Positions 48,468-59,339 of a DNA stretch of 64,000 nucleotides are shown piece after piece. Source of the DNA: Rhizophagus sp. LPA8_4_AMF (lineage: Eukaryota > Glomeromycota > Glomeromycetes > Glomerales > Glomeraceae). Both the position numbers and the translations under genes were made by a program. The stretch covers positions 62,001 to 126,000 of the forward strand of contig JADRCO010000001.1 of assembly GCA_021464525.1 (NCBI GenBank). The letters run 5' to 3'. Every line of letters starts with the position of its first letter. Position 1 is the first letter of the stretch. Below the pieces are notes generated by a model, which saw only the letters and a list, made by a program, of their open reading frames with translations, searched no databases and had not been told where the DNA came from.

Positions 48468-48549
48468 TTGCCTCAGATCACAAGATCACAACTTACGCAT
48501 CTCAGATCGAAATCGTCAGGTGAGGTGCATGAGTTGCGATCTGAGGCAA
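48468..48549. repeat. 82-bp imperfect palindrome
   Basis: TTGCCTCAGATC at the left faces GATCTGAGGCAA at the right. The pairing extends inward through ACAACTTACGCA/TGCATGAGTTG with one indel. The centre holds a third, partial CTCAGATCG copy. It may be a minimal transposon relic or a hairpin-forming repeat; there is no coding content. Confidence 0.6.
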
Positions 48550-51500
48550 CCAAAAAGAGCTTTATAACTGTCAAGGAAGCCAATACTATGCCACAAACTA
48601 TCTATTTAGTAATTAATCGCTTTGACCATTTTTTACGAGTTACGTAAATTTGTAAATTATCACGTGTTTCGTATAGCAATATTACGTTATATCAAAACTA
48701 TTTTAATATTTATCATTTGGTTCTGAAAAAAGTTCCGACATAAGGCCAGATCCGGGGTTTCGTAGTAGATACAATATCTGCATTAAGAATATTTCCATAG
48801 TGGTTCCGTTATATCGAAGCCTAGAGGATAATTCGTCTTAAAGCGGAGTAGTTTTGGCCGGCATTATGACATTAATACGTGACAAATAAGGGATGACAAA
48901 TAGGTTTGATAAATAGGTTTTCAAATCAAAAAAATTTGCCCCAAAACTTAATAAAAATAGAAATTTTAAATGAAACTATTTATTTGCTAATGAATAGTCA
49001 TTAATTTATATCACATTACACATTCGTTTGAGCAGGTTAAATCGAATAATCGAATGTAATTTTGTCACACCCTTATAACTTTATTTAGATCGACAATAAA
49101 TCAGATTAGGTGTCAATTGTTTTCTATTGATCCAAATCCGAATGATTCAATTGTTTTTTATAGCTTTCAAACCTTTTCGCCAACATTAAAATAATTTCAT
49201 TTATAAATTAGGGATCATCAGACAAAAATGACCCCAATGATCTTTGGCTTACGCTAAATCCGAAATTTCCAAAAAAGTATAGTCGCAGGTCCCAAAAAAG
49301 TCATACCTTTCTTCATAGAAACGAACATGAGACTTTGGGGTAATTTCTTTGTTTTATAATACGCGAACTCATTGTTTCAGATAAGAATGAATTTGTATTA
49401 TTATGGATATTTATGAAAGAGAATAATAAGTTATTATTATTTTCTTTTTTTTTAAACTTTATTTGGAAAGTTATTGAAAGGGTAAAGTTTGTTGAACGTA
49501 AACTTATGCAAATATTACAAATAGAAATAAATTAAACAAATTAAGAAATTCTAACCCTCCGAGTTTTTTTTTTTACGATTAATTCTTTTAATAAAAAAAA
49601 ATATCTTAAATTATTTTTTTTGTTCCGAGAATTAGTGATATCACATAGCGGAGAATGCCGGATGTGTACCTGTGCAGAGATGCTAGCGCGTTACATAAAA
49701 AGAAAAAGAAAAAAGAAAGAGCTGATTATCAATAAAGATATTTATTTATAAAATGATGTAAATATGACAAATAATCATCTTTCTGAATAAATATAAATAA
49801 ATCCATCAAAAATTTTTCATTTAAAATTTTTTTTTCTTTTTTTTTTTAAAAAAAAAAAAAATTACGACAATTACTTATTAAAAATAAAATACAATCTCTT
49901 ATTATTCACGATAATCTATCAATGAATTTTTTAATGGGGCAACGAACTCTTATTATCTAGTACGCTTGAAAACAAAATCAATGTAAATGTTCTTTCGCCA
50001 TCGCAGATTTCAATTCTGGTCCAGTTAGAGGTCTCTCAAGACGAAAATGGTTACAACACCGAAGTCCCCAGGTCCCAATGAATCATACTTGTACAGGATT
50101 TCTGGGTACGGATAATAGTTTGTGAGAAAGTTTGATACTTGAAGATAATATTTTTCTTTGTATGATAAACAGTTTACCTTTTTTTTTTGTACGTATCTAT
50201 TTTCATTAATAAAATTGATTTACAATCTATAAAATAGTTGGCAAATTCGTGACAAGTATTTGTGAAACGATTGACTATTCTTCCATTGTTACCGATGTCG
50301 TTTACGGTATTACGATGGACGATGTAAGTACACATGAAAAAAGATCGATAATTATTGCCATTTAATAAATTTATTTCTGCCCAGAAGAAAATTTAAAGAA
50401 ATTGGTATTACTTTTTTTTTCATAGGAAAAAAAAAGAAAAGAAAATGAAAAAACGACAATTCAACCGTTTTGAAATACGAGGAACATCCTATTCGTTAAA
50501 TAAAGTTAAGATTTGACAGAAGTTGTGATACCAAATTTGGAGTTAAAGAAGGGGTACTTGATGATCCAAATATTGACAATTTTGATCACTATGAATGTAA
50601 AGCCATACTTTAAACGTTTATGCACAAACTAAATTGTCGAACAAGGTTTACAATTTCTTGTCGAACAAGTTACAATTTCACAATCTCATTTGAATCAGTA
50701 ACGTAGCACAACTTTTTTAAAAAAATAGTGTAAATAATAAATAAACCGTTTATAAATAAAATTTTAAATTATCAGTAATAACTGGTTATAATATAATATT
50801 TCAATAAAAGATGTAGTTATAATTTTTATTAAATAACGAATATTTTACCTTACATATATATATAAAACGCGATAAATATATAAACGAAACGCGATTATTA
50901 TTCACATATTACGGTCATATATAAAGATTTAAAATTAAAAAAAAAAAATTTTTTTTTTATATTAATTTTTCTAAAATTTTCATGTCACTTTTTTTGTATA
51001 ACACACGATCATTTGGATTTGTAGGTCATAAGAACTACATTTTGATTACTATTTTTAGTAATCAGAATGTTGGTAACTGAAATCATTTGTGAAATGAAAA
51101 GAAATATAATCATAATCGTTTGAAAGTAAGGGATTGTTTTATAATTGTGCCATTTTTTTTAAAAAAAAATTTATATTAGGTTAAACGCGTTATAAAAAAA
51201 GAAAATTTCCGTTCTCTTTCAAAGCATGCCTATTATGGTTACAGTAAAATGCATAACTGGGGCGTTGTTATCTGATAATCGGCAACATGCTTGTAATTGT
51301 AATTATCTAATGCATATTGGCTAGTCCCTAAAATTTTAGGGTTGATCATTAAAGTCATATGATCAATTTTGCGGAGACATCTACATGCACTTACAGGGCG
51401 TCAAATAGGACAACATAATTCACATGGTCGTATATTGTAGTAACTGGTCCCTATTGGCCAATGTGTAAGGGGCTAAATAACAAAGTAATATGTATAATGT

Positions 51501-52701
51501 ATGTGTATGACAGTATGAGCATACTATTGTAACTGTGTAACAGTATTTATAAATACATTTGAACACTTTATTAAAATAGCCTTATTTGTAAATTTCCAAT
51601 GCTTTTTTACACGAAACTTTAAATTTTTATAATCGGTGTGATCCATTATTATTTATCCGAAAAATGCGTAAAATAATTGGATGTTATATAAATAGAACGG
51701 AAGAAACTTAATTGTTTCTTATTAATTTGTTATTTGCTGTATGATATAATTAAATCTATACGCTATTTTATAGAAAATTCTTTGTTCTGGAAAGTTGAAT
51801 AACGTCTATTATCGGAATTCATAATAAAGTTTCCGATTCTAAGAATTTACATACATAGTTAAAACATTTTTCTTATTGTAACATTTATTTATTTTTTCTT
51901 TTTTTACAAAGATAGAATCTAGAATAACTCGTGATTTAAAAAAGTCAACATGGTAACTAATGCAATAACTATGATTATTTAAAATTGGGATGTATTAATT
52001 AAATAAATATATGTATTTTTAATGTACATACTGTATATATGATATAACACAAAACTATTTTTACAATTTGAGTGTATTTACAAATTTTATGTATTTCATT
52101 TGTCATTTCTTTTTAATAAAATAATTTATGCTGTCTTGAAATTTATTATTGTATAATCACTTTGCAATGAAAAAAATCCATGGTCTATTTGAAATAAATT
52201 TTTCATGACCAATGAGTCAATGACGTAAACATCCATTCTGTACAAAATGCTAAGATTTTTTTGGAAGTTAAAACAAAGTAAAATCTAAGATCAATTTCGG
52301 ATTAATATCTAACTGGTATTTAATTAGTTAGAGGTAATTTATGTAAACAATTGGTGAAATGTATATATTATATACATATATTATAGTATATAATATATAT
52401 GAACTTTTTAAAAATTATAAAAAAAATCAAAAAAAAAATCAAAAATCAAAAATCAAAAAATCAAATCCACGCGTCAAGCTATCATGTGATTTACGTATTA
52501 CTGATTAACAAATGAATATCTAAAAATAGTTTGGATTGTTTTTAAAGTTACAAACTCCTTTTTCCTGGTTTGTGATACCCTAAAAATTTTCTCTCTCAAA
52601 GATTTGATAAAATAAACATAGATTAAACTGCGTATCATCATTTCCTTTTCTGTAACTACTTTATATAATTTAAATGTTTCTTCTATATTAATTTCAGTAC
52701 C
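48550..52701. other. Gene-free interval with scattered coding-like scraps
   Basis: No intact gene. At 49978-50170 the minus strand has two coding-like pieces in different frames, one ending RLERPLTGPELKSAMAKEHL before a stop. At 50238-50323 the plus strand has an 86-nt open piece bounded by a TAG acceptor and a GTAAGT donor (KFVTSICETIDYSSIVTDVV). Neither could be extended into a gene. The rest is AT-rich, with T/A homopolymer junctions at about 49838-49861, 50938-50958 and 51150-51170. Confidence 0.4.
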
Positions 52702-54306
52702 ATGAATCGGTTACAACAATCATCTAATGGATATGTTAGGTGTTTAGAGTTTTTTTCAGGGATAGGCGGTCTGGTAAATTACGTTATCTCATTTCTTCAG
52801 AGTTAGAATATCTTAGAAAAAAGCTTACATTTTTAAGTTTAGCATTATGCTTTTATCCTCTCTGAAACTGAAGGAGAAGTTGTTGCAAGTTTTGATATAA
52901 ATACCATAGCAAATTCTGTCTATAAACATAATTTTGGCAAGGATCCTATTACGGTACTTTTTTTTCTAATATCACTTTATTCTAGCACGAAAATAAATTT
53001 CCATATTGAAATTACTTTTCCAAAAAATAAATAAAGAAAGGTATCGACTCCTTGACCATTGAAGATATTGAGAAATATAAAGCTAATTGCTGGTTAATTA
53101 GTCCCCCATGTCAACCTTATACAAGAGGAGGAAAGTCTTTGGACGACAAAGACCAAAGAGCAAAGGGGCTTCTTAATTTAATAGATATTTTACCAAAATT
53201 AACAGATCCTCCTAAATATGTCTTTCTTGAAAATGTTTTAAATTTTGAGGCAGGTTATATTTTATTTTTTTCTCTTCAAGAAGACTTAAGTCGATTTAAG
53301 CGCTTATCTTAATCATTTTTTTATTAGAAATCAAAATGTCGAGAAAAATTAGTCAGTCAACTTTGTTTAACCAATTATGAAGTAACAGAATGTTTATTGA
53401 CACCCTTGCAATTTGGCATTCCTAATGATAGATTAAGATATTATTTAATGGCAAGAAAAAGATCAAATTCTTGTGAATTAAAAGATATAATTTTACCTCA
53501 TGAATATTTGAAGAATGCAACAATTAATCAAACTTGGCCATTACCAAGTATGTTAAAGAAAGATTGTCAACAAGAACAAATTCATTTAGAATCTTCTGAT
53601 GTATTTTCATTGAGCACATATTTAGAGGAATTAAAAGAGGAAGAAATTAAAAAGTATTTGGTTCCGGAAAAGTATATTCTAAAAAGTTTTAATTTTCGAT
53701 TTGGTAAGTATAAAAATCAATATTTGTGTATATGTATATTGTTTACTAATTGTTATAAGTATATTAGATATTGTACTTCCAACAGATCGTAAATGTTCTT
53801 GTTTTACTAAAGTAAGAAGAATATGATTAAATGTTATTTCTTGTTATAAGAATAGAAAAGTTAATTATGATTCTTTTTATATTGCTAGTCATACGGTAGT
53901 CATCACATATATTCTAGTGGAAGTTTAATTCAATCAAAAAACTTAGAAGTAAATCAAATTATTTATTTTATTTTATTTAAAAAGGAATTGATGCTCATTA
54001 ACTTTGCCTTTTATCTTTTAATCTTTTTTATAGTTTACAAATTATAATTTTGAAGATCCATCTTCGTTACTGAATCTTGAGTTAAGGTTTTTTACACCTG
54101 AAGAAATAGCAAGATTGCATACATTTCCTCTTAAATCTCAAGCTTCTCAAAGATCATGTAATAATTTGTTGAAAAGTAATTACAATGGACCATATTTGGA
54201 GTTTCCTGAAGATATTAGTATTATACAGAAATATAGAATGTTGGGGAATTCTTTAAATTGTTTCGTTGTATCAGAATTGTTAAGGCACATATTATTTTAT
54301 AGATAA
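52702..54306 (+). CDS. DNMT2: DNMT2 (TRDMT1) tRNA cytosine-5 methyltransferase
   Basis: Seven exons, 52702-52773, 52843-52953, 53037-53249, 53328-53703, 53786-53811, 53889-53948 and 54034-54306, give about 376 residues (human 391). The SAM motif is LEFFSGIGGLHYAF. Motif IV is ISPPCQPYTRGG with the catalytic Cys, followed by motif VI FLENVLNFE and motif VIII FGIPNDRLRYYLMARK. The target-recognition CFT signature specific to Dnmt2 is CSCFTKSYGSHHIYSSGSLI, and the last motif is YRMLGNSLNCFVVSELL. Known members methylate C38 of tRNA-Asp, with DNA as a poor substrate. The intron after exon 3 begins GCAGGT rather than GT: only a GC-AG intron gives NFEKSKCREKLVSQL with family-like spacing. The alternative GT donor 4 nt downstream with a later AG acceptor keeps frame but shortens this segment. 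Confidence 0.95.
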
Positions 54307-54531
54307 ATTATAATTATAATATTTTGTAAATAATAGTTGATTATATATACGAAAAGTATTTTAAAAATAAATAAGTAAAAATTTCGAATCGTATATGTTA
54401 TGTTTCCAATCATTTTAGTCAATTTATTAATATATATAATATATAAATCAATATTGCTCAGTTGTACTCTAATTGACTCACGATAGCCTACCTTTATCTA
54501 ACGACTAAGGTAATAATCCTTACATAATTAT

Positions 54532-54887
54532 GGGTGCATTCACAAATTCAATTGGATTGGATTGAGTCGACGTCTCAATCCAATCCACGTTCACAAATTA
54601 CAAAATTGATTTGGATTGGATTGAGCCGATCAACTGGATCCATTTGGATTGGATTTTACTATTAAATTTCCAATCCAGGGTATACCCCACGATTGACTAA
54701 ACCATACCGTGCATCTACCACCATCTACCACCACATCCACCACCATTTACCACCACTTTCACATGTAATATAAAATTTATAATCCAATCCACTTATTTGT
54801 GAATAGGGATTAGATTATGTGAGAATCCAATCCAATCTATAGGATCGGAAAATCCAATCCAATCCAATTGAATTTGTGAATACACCC
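54532..54887. mobile_element. 356-bp MITE with long inverted repeats of GGATT words
   Basis: The left end GGGTGCATTCACAAATTCAA, then TTGGATTGGATTG, and the right end CAATCCAATCC, then AATTGAATTTGTGAATACACCC, are inverted repeats of about 33 bp with one or two mismatches. Flanks match as ATAATTAT on both sides (one base of offset), and TAT abuts both ends. This allows either a 3-bp PIF/Harbinger-type duplication or an 8-9 bp one. The interior is built of repeated CAATCCAATCC words and a CCACCA-rich stretch (54718-54765), with no coding frame. Confidence 0.75.
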
Positions 54888-55208
54888 TATAATTATTCTT
54901 TTTAAAAAAATTTGACAGAAAATCATTATTAATGAAAATTTATTGACCTAAACTTTTTGTGTTTTATTTAGGCATTGCCTGAACAGATCTTTAAATCCTA
55001 CGAGTGAAAATTACAAGCTACTTAGTATCACGGGACGAAAGACTTGATACAGTTTATAGAGAAATAGTATTTTGTAAGTCATAACCATAGCAATTATATA
55101 GATATTTGACTTTTACCAGTTAAAAATTACGACCGGTTAACAGATAAAGATCCGATTTGAACATTTTATTTAACAATGAATATCAAAAAAAAAGTGTCTG
55201 CGTTAAAA

Positions 55209-55503
55209 ATGGTTCATATGGACCGATTTGACGCATTTAAGTAGAAAATATATTTAATTAGAAACTTCAAATGAAATCCTAATAAAAAACAAAATTTTAT
55301 TATTAAAAGTAATGATAACTTAGCAAAATCACTTAGTAATATACATTATTTTAGTAAATTGTAAAAAATAAAAATTTTCTGATGACTCCTCAAAAACCTG
55401 TTGGACACCTGTTGGACACCCATAATTCTGGCCGAAATGACATTTAACTCCAGTAAAATATCAGGTCAAATCTATTTTATGCGTTAAATCGGCCCATATG
55501 ACC
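55209..55503. repeat. Inverted-repeat element remnant
   Basis: GGTTCATATGGACCGATTTG, then ACGCA, near 55209 faces TGCGTTAAATCGGCCCATAT, then GACC, near 55480-55503, as imperfect inverted repeats of about 25 bp. No target duplication was seen. The interior is non-coding and includes a duplicated TGTTGGACACC word. Confidence 0.5.
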
Positions 55504-55890
55504 CTTAATTCCAGCCAGAATTAGGAAACCCGGCCGGAATTGAATGATCTGAAAGAATCTTCTGAAAAAATATATAACGGAACAATTAGACATAGGATAT
55601 AAGGGGAGAGGAAGTAAAATCAAAATTTTTGGTTGTTTGAAATATGAGTATCATTACAAAATATCGAAAAGTCACGTGACTAATATAGCAAAATTATAAT
55701 TTTCTGATCGGCTGGAGGTGCTGGACACACTTTATTTTAAATTTGATTTTTCACAGCCGGTGGTATCCACATTATACTGTTCTATGAGTCTCTTTTAGTT
55801 TAAATAAATAAATATTATGAAAAGAAAAGTTTAAAGAATATTTGAATTTGTAATAAATATTTCAATTCAAACCCTTGGATCATTTCATTG

Positions 55891-56038
55891 TATGAACAGA
55901 GTTAATATTGGCAATTATAAGATTTCAGATAGAGTTTGTATAAACAGAATTAATATTGGTAAATGGTAATTATAAGATTTCAGATAGAGTCTGTATGAAT
56001 AGAATTAATATTAACAATTATAAGATTTCAGATAGAAT
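55891..56038. repeat. Three tandem copies of a ~46-55 bp unit
   Basis: Units share AATATT, then AATTATAAGATTTCAGATAG, followed by AG(T/A)(T/C)TGTAT. They lie at about 55891-55936, 55937-55991 and 55992-56038. The second carries a 9-bp insertion duplicating GGTAA-type sequence. Confidence 0.8.
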
Positions 56039-56157
56039 TCTCTTCATAAATGCACCTCCATAAACACCCACTATATATACTCTTCACAAATGTACACATT
56101 AATCCAGTTCCAAGTTTATATGGTTTATAATCATTTTATTCTCTATAAATGCACAGC
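56038..56157. mobile_element. Truncated copy of the pogo-type MITE at 9.3 kb
   Basis: It shares CTCT(A/T)(C/T)ATAAATGCAC words, ACTATATATA, a CCAGTTCCAAGTTTATA stretch (CCTGGTCCCAACTTATA in the 9.3-kb copy) and ATTTTATTCTCTATAAATGC in the same order. Both CAGTG ends are missing. It abuts the tandem repeat on its left. Confidence 0.6.
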
Positions 56158-57467
56158 TTTTTTTTGATAAATTATGTATGTAGTCCTAAGGGGGTGAATT
56201 TACAGAAAGTTGATTGTATAAAAAAAAAAATTCTGACAAGAACTGAGCTTTTTTATTAACTATAATTTAGGATTTATATAATAAAATCATATTGCTGCTT
56301 GAGGGAATCATTACAGATAATCATATGGTAATAATTAGTTATTAAATCTCTACTCAAATACCTTTCTTTCAATAACTATTAGAATATAAGTAAAATCAAT
56401 TTTTATTTTCAAACAAATTTTTGAATCAAATTTTTCTTTTTTTAAAAAAAAGTGTTCTTTACTATGTGATTTGCCAGCTTATGAATAATTTCTTATATAT
56501 TTACCTTAAAGTATAACTTATATTCAGACAGTAATTATATTAATTATTGATTATTTGATTAATAGGTATAAATATAATTTTTGCTTAATAAATTTTTGTT
56601 TGTATTATGAAAATATTGGTATTAAATATAGTCACTTCATTTTGTAAAGTAAATAAGAACTTCTTTATTCGATCTATAATTCAGTTTGCCAAACTATTCA
56701 GATTTTGCCGAAAGAACATAAACAGAAAGAACTTAAAAATAAATATAACAGGAATAGAAATTCTAAAAGTAATAAAAAGGGTAGACTTAATTTAAATGAT
56801 TAAAGGAATGTAATTTACTCATAAAAAAATAAAATAAGGTTAAATAACTTGAAAATAAAGTTAACAGTAAAAAGCCATATTTTATTGTATCTTGCTGGCA
56901 AATATCTTAATTATAAAAAGTGATAGGTTTTTTTGCGGTTAGGTTAATCATATATAATATATTTTGCCATTGATGATAATAATATCTACTGAAAAGTGAT
57001 ACTAATTAGTTTATATAAAATAATAAATTAATCTTATGTAATAATACTTTTTTTTTTACATACCTAAAGCTGTTGTTTAAAATATATTGGAAATTTTGAT
57101 TTAAAATGTATTAAATTATATTATATATAATTTTTATTAATTTTAAATTAAATACATAAAAAGAGCAAATATATATTAGTAATTATTACTATTATTATTT
57201 ATAATTAGATAAAATTAATTAATACCTACTATAATGTTGATATCTTTATAATAATATTATAAATAAAAATATTTGTTAATTATAGAATTAAAATTATTTA
57301 TAATAATAATTTTTGGTTCATGTTACTTACCGTCACCCTTTTTAAAAGAAAATAAATAAAAACAAAATTTAATACGAGATTTTTGAAATTTTAAAAGAAT
57401 GAATAATTTCAAATAGGATGATGGCTTAAATTTGTTTAAATTTCATCAACTTTGATAATATCAATAT
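56158..57467. other. Gene-free AT-rich interval
   Basis: No open frame with recognisable content. The stretch 57000-57310 is extremely AT-rich with simple TTAT/ATTA words. It forms the 3' flank of the minus-strand gene that follows. Confidence 0.4.
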
Positions 57468-59339
57468 TTACTGCCTAATTCTTTTTGAAGAATTTGCAGA
57501 TTGATCAGTAACATAAACTTTATCATTTTCCTCATTTTCTTTATTAATTAAAGATTGAATATCTGGAACTTGTGAAGTAGTAATTCTCTCCCAAAATTCT
57601 TCAAGACTATTTTTAAAATTTTGAGTAATATTAGGATTAACTGTAAGATCATGCAATTTCTTAAGCAATCTAAACCATTCTTTCGCTTCGTTTTTTTGTT
57701 GATTATTCAAGTCATTCATGTCATTGTATTTCCTCTTATTGTTAATAATCAATCTAACTTCGGGTCTATTATAGCCATAAGTAATATCCAAAGGCAATCC
57801 AATGTTTGGATCCAGTCCAAACACTTTTGGTAAGCTTATTCCGAAAAGTGGCCTAATTATTTCATCATTATTAGCTAACTGCAAATATGGCATATAATTT
57901 CTTTTAAATGGAACCTTTTCGTTACAGAATTCTAGGTAGATAGAACAGATAGAATTATAGGCACATGATGTAAGATGTTCTGGCACGTCCCTATCTGGAG
58001 ATTCTTGTAATTTTAAATCCACCCAAATTCTGGATTCGATAATATCCTCAAAACATCTCTGAGTATTCCTAGAGTCTGGTCCATAAGTTTTAAGAATCCA
58101 ATAATATAAATTTGAATGAACTGATAATGATCTAATCTTGGTAGATTTAATTGAGTCAACATCAAACCTGAAACCAACGTTATAAAAATTCAAAGCAGTT
58201 TCTAAAGCTTCTTCAGGTTGATCAATTCTATCGATTAAGAATTCCAATAAATTAGTTTTCTTATGACTTCTCTCTGGTTTAATAGCTTTAATAAGACAGG
58301 CAGTAGAAATCGCTGATTTGGATTCTTTACGAATTACTTGAAATGCGCTCATCAAAATATCACCAATTTCACTTAATCTATGTTCAAATAAATGAAATGC
58401 CTCCTCCATGACAGTATCAGTCAATTTAAATCCAAGATCAATAAGTTGATTTAAACGAGTAACGATAGCACGTACACCAGGACACTCCCAATCACTTGGT
58501 GGCGTTGGAGGGAATAATATTAAAAGAGCACCTTGCATAACAAGTTCGTTAACATCGTTACAAATTCCATGATATCCAATTTCTTTCCACATAAGTACTA
58601 AATCCGGATGAATCAATATTGCTCTGGCTACAACGTTTAATTGACGACTATTTTCGTACCCATCCTTCGGCGGGTACTCCTCATGTGCCCTTGCTTGCAT
58701 TAATTGAATATAATGCACCGTATCTTCATAAGTAGGTTTTGGACGTGGAGGGAAAGGTATGAACTTTTTGTTGATGATTAAATCTTTTATTTCATTGATA
58801 TTTTGAAGTAATTTTTGAGGTGCAAAATTAATAACGAGAGGGCCTGCAGATAAAAAGTGAAATAATTCCATATCATTTCCTTTAGTTGCGAGTTCTTGAT
58901 CATTTAATATACTATAACCTTCAGTAATTAGCTTAGTAAAAATTGGTAAAGGTAGATTACTAGCCCATGGTGACTGTAATTTCTTTTGAAAAGCACGAAT
59001 CCTATCAAAGTCAACTTGATTCACGTTATGTTCTATCTTAAGTTCAATAAGTTTCTCATCATAGTTTCCGAAGTGCATCAATAAGCGTTGAACGAAATAA
59101 CGAGATAAAATTGCTTTTCTTGAGAGTAATGCTTGAATGACTTCCGGCGTAATGAAGCTATTCCCGAGCCTCACCGCATGAAAAAGTGCATGCGCACGAC
59201 CATATTTATTGATAAGCCATTCGGCACGTGCGTGGGGGTCTTTTGATATAGTATACCATTGTCGATTGGTTAAAATAAGTGGTAAAGGAGTGTGTACAAA
59301 CTTAAAAAATTCGATATTTAGTTCGTAGAGTGGCTGCAT
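57468..59339 (-). CDS. Conserved-looking 623-residue protein, unknown function
   Basis: This is a single uninterrupted frame starting MQPLYELNIEFFKF. I recall proteins with the block NRQWYTISKDPHARAEWLIN then KYGRAHALFHAVRLG from Mucoromycota and Glomeromycotina genomes, where they are unnamed; I know of no function. The sequence is mostly helical, with repeated helix-turn-helix units (VIQALLSRKAILSRYFVQRL; VVARAILIHPDLVLMWKEIG; GALLILFPPTPPSDWECPGV), suggesting a solenoid of ankyrin- or TPR-like helices without matching either consensus. The C-terminus is polar and ends in a basic SSKRIRQ, a possible nuclear signal. There is no signal peptide or membrane helix. A possible relative is cut by the right window edge. 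Confidence 0.88.
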   Translation of the reverse strand: MQPLYELNIEFFKFVHTPLPLILTNRQWYTISKDPHARAEWLINKYGRAHALFHAVRLGNSFITPEVIQALLSRKAILSRYFVQRLLMHFGNYDEKLIELKIEHNVNQVDFDRIRAFQKKLQSPWASNLPLPIFTKLITEGYSILNDQELATKGNDMELFHFLSAGPLVINFAPQKLLQNINEIKDLIINKKFIPFPPRPKPTYEDTVHYIQLMQARAHEEYPPKDGYENSRQLNVVARAILIHPDLVLMWKEIGYHGICNDVNELVMQGALLILFPPTPPSDWECPGVRAIVTRLNQLIDLGFKLTDTVMEEAFHLFEHRLSEIGDILMSAFQVIRKESKSAISTACLIKAIKPERSHKKTNLLEFLIDRIDQPEEALETALNFYNVGFRFDVDSIKSTKIRSLSVHSNLYYWILKTYGPDSRNTQRCFEDIIESRIWVDLKLQESPDRDVPEHLTSCAYNSICSIYLEFCNEKVPFKRNYMPYLQLANNDEIIRPLFGISLPKVFGLDPNIGLPLDITYGYNRPEVRLIINNKRKYNDMNDLNNQQKNEAKEWFRLLKKLHDLTVNPNITQNFKNSLEEFWERITTSQVPDIQSLINKENEENDKVYVTDQSANSSKRIRQ

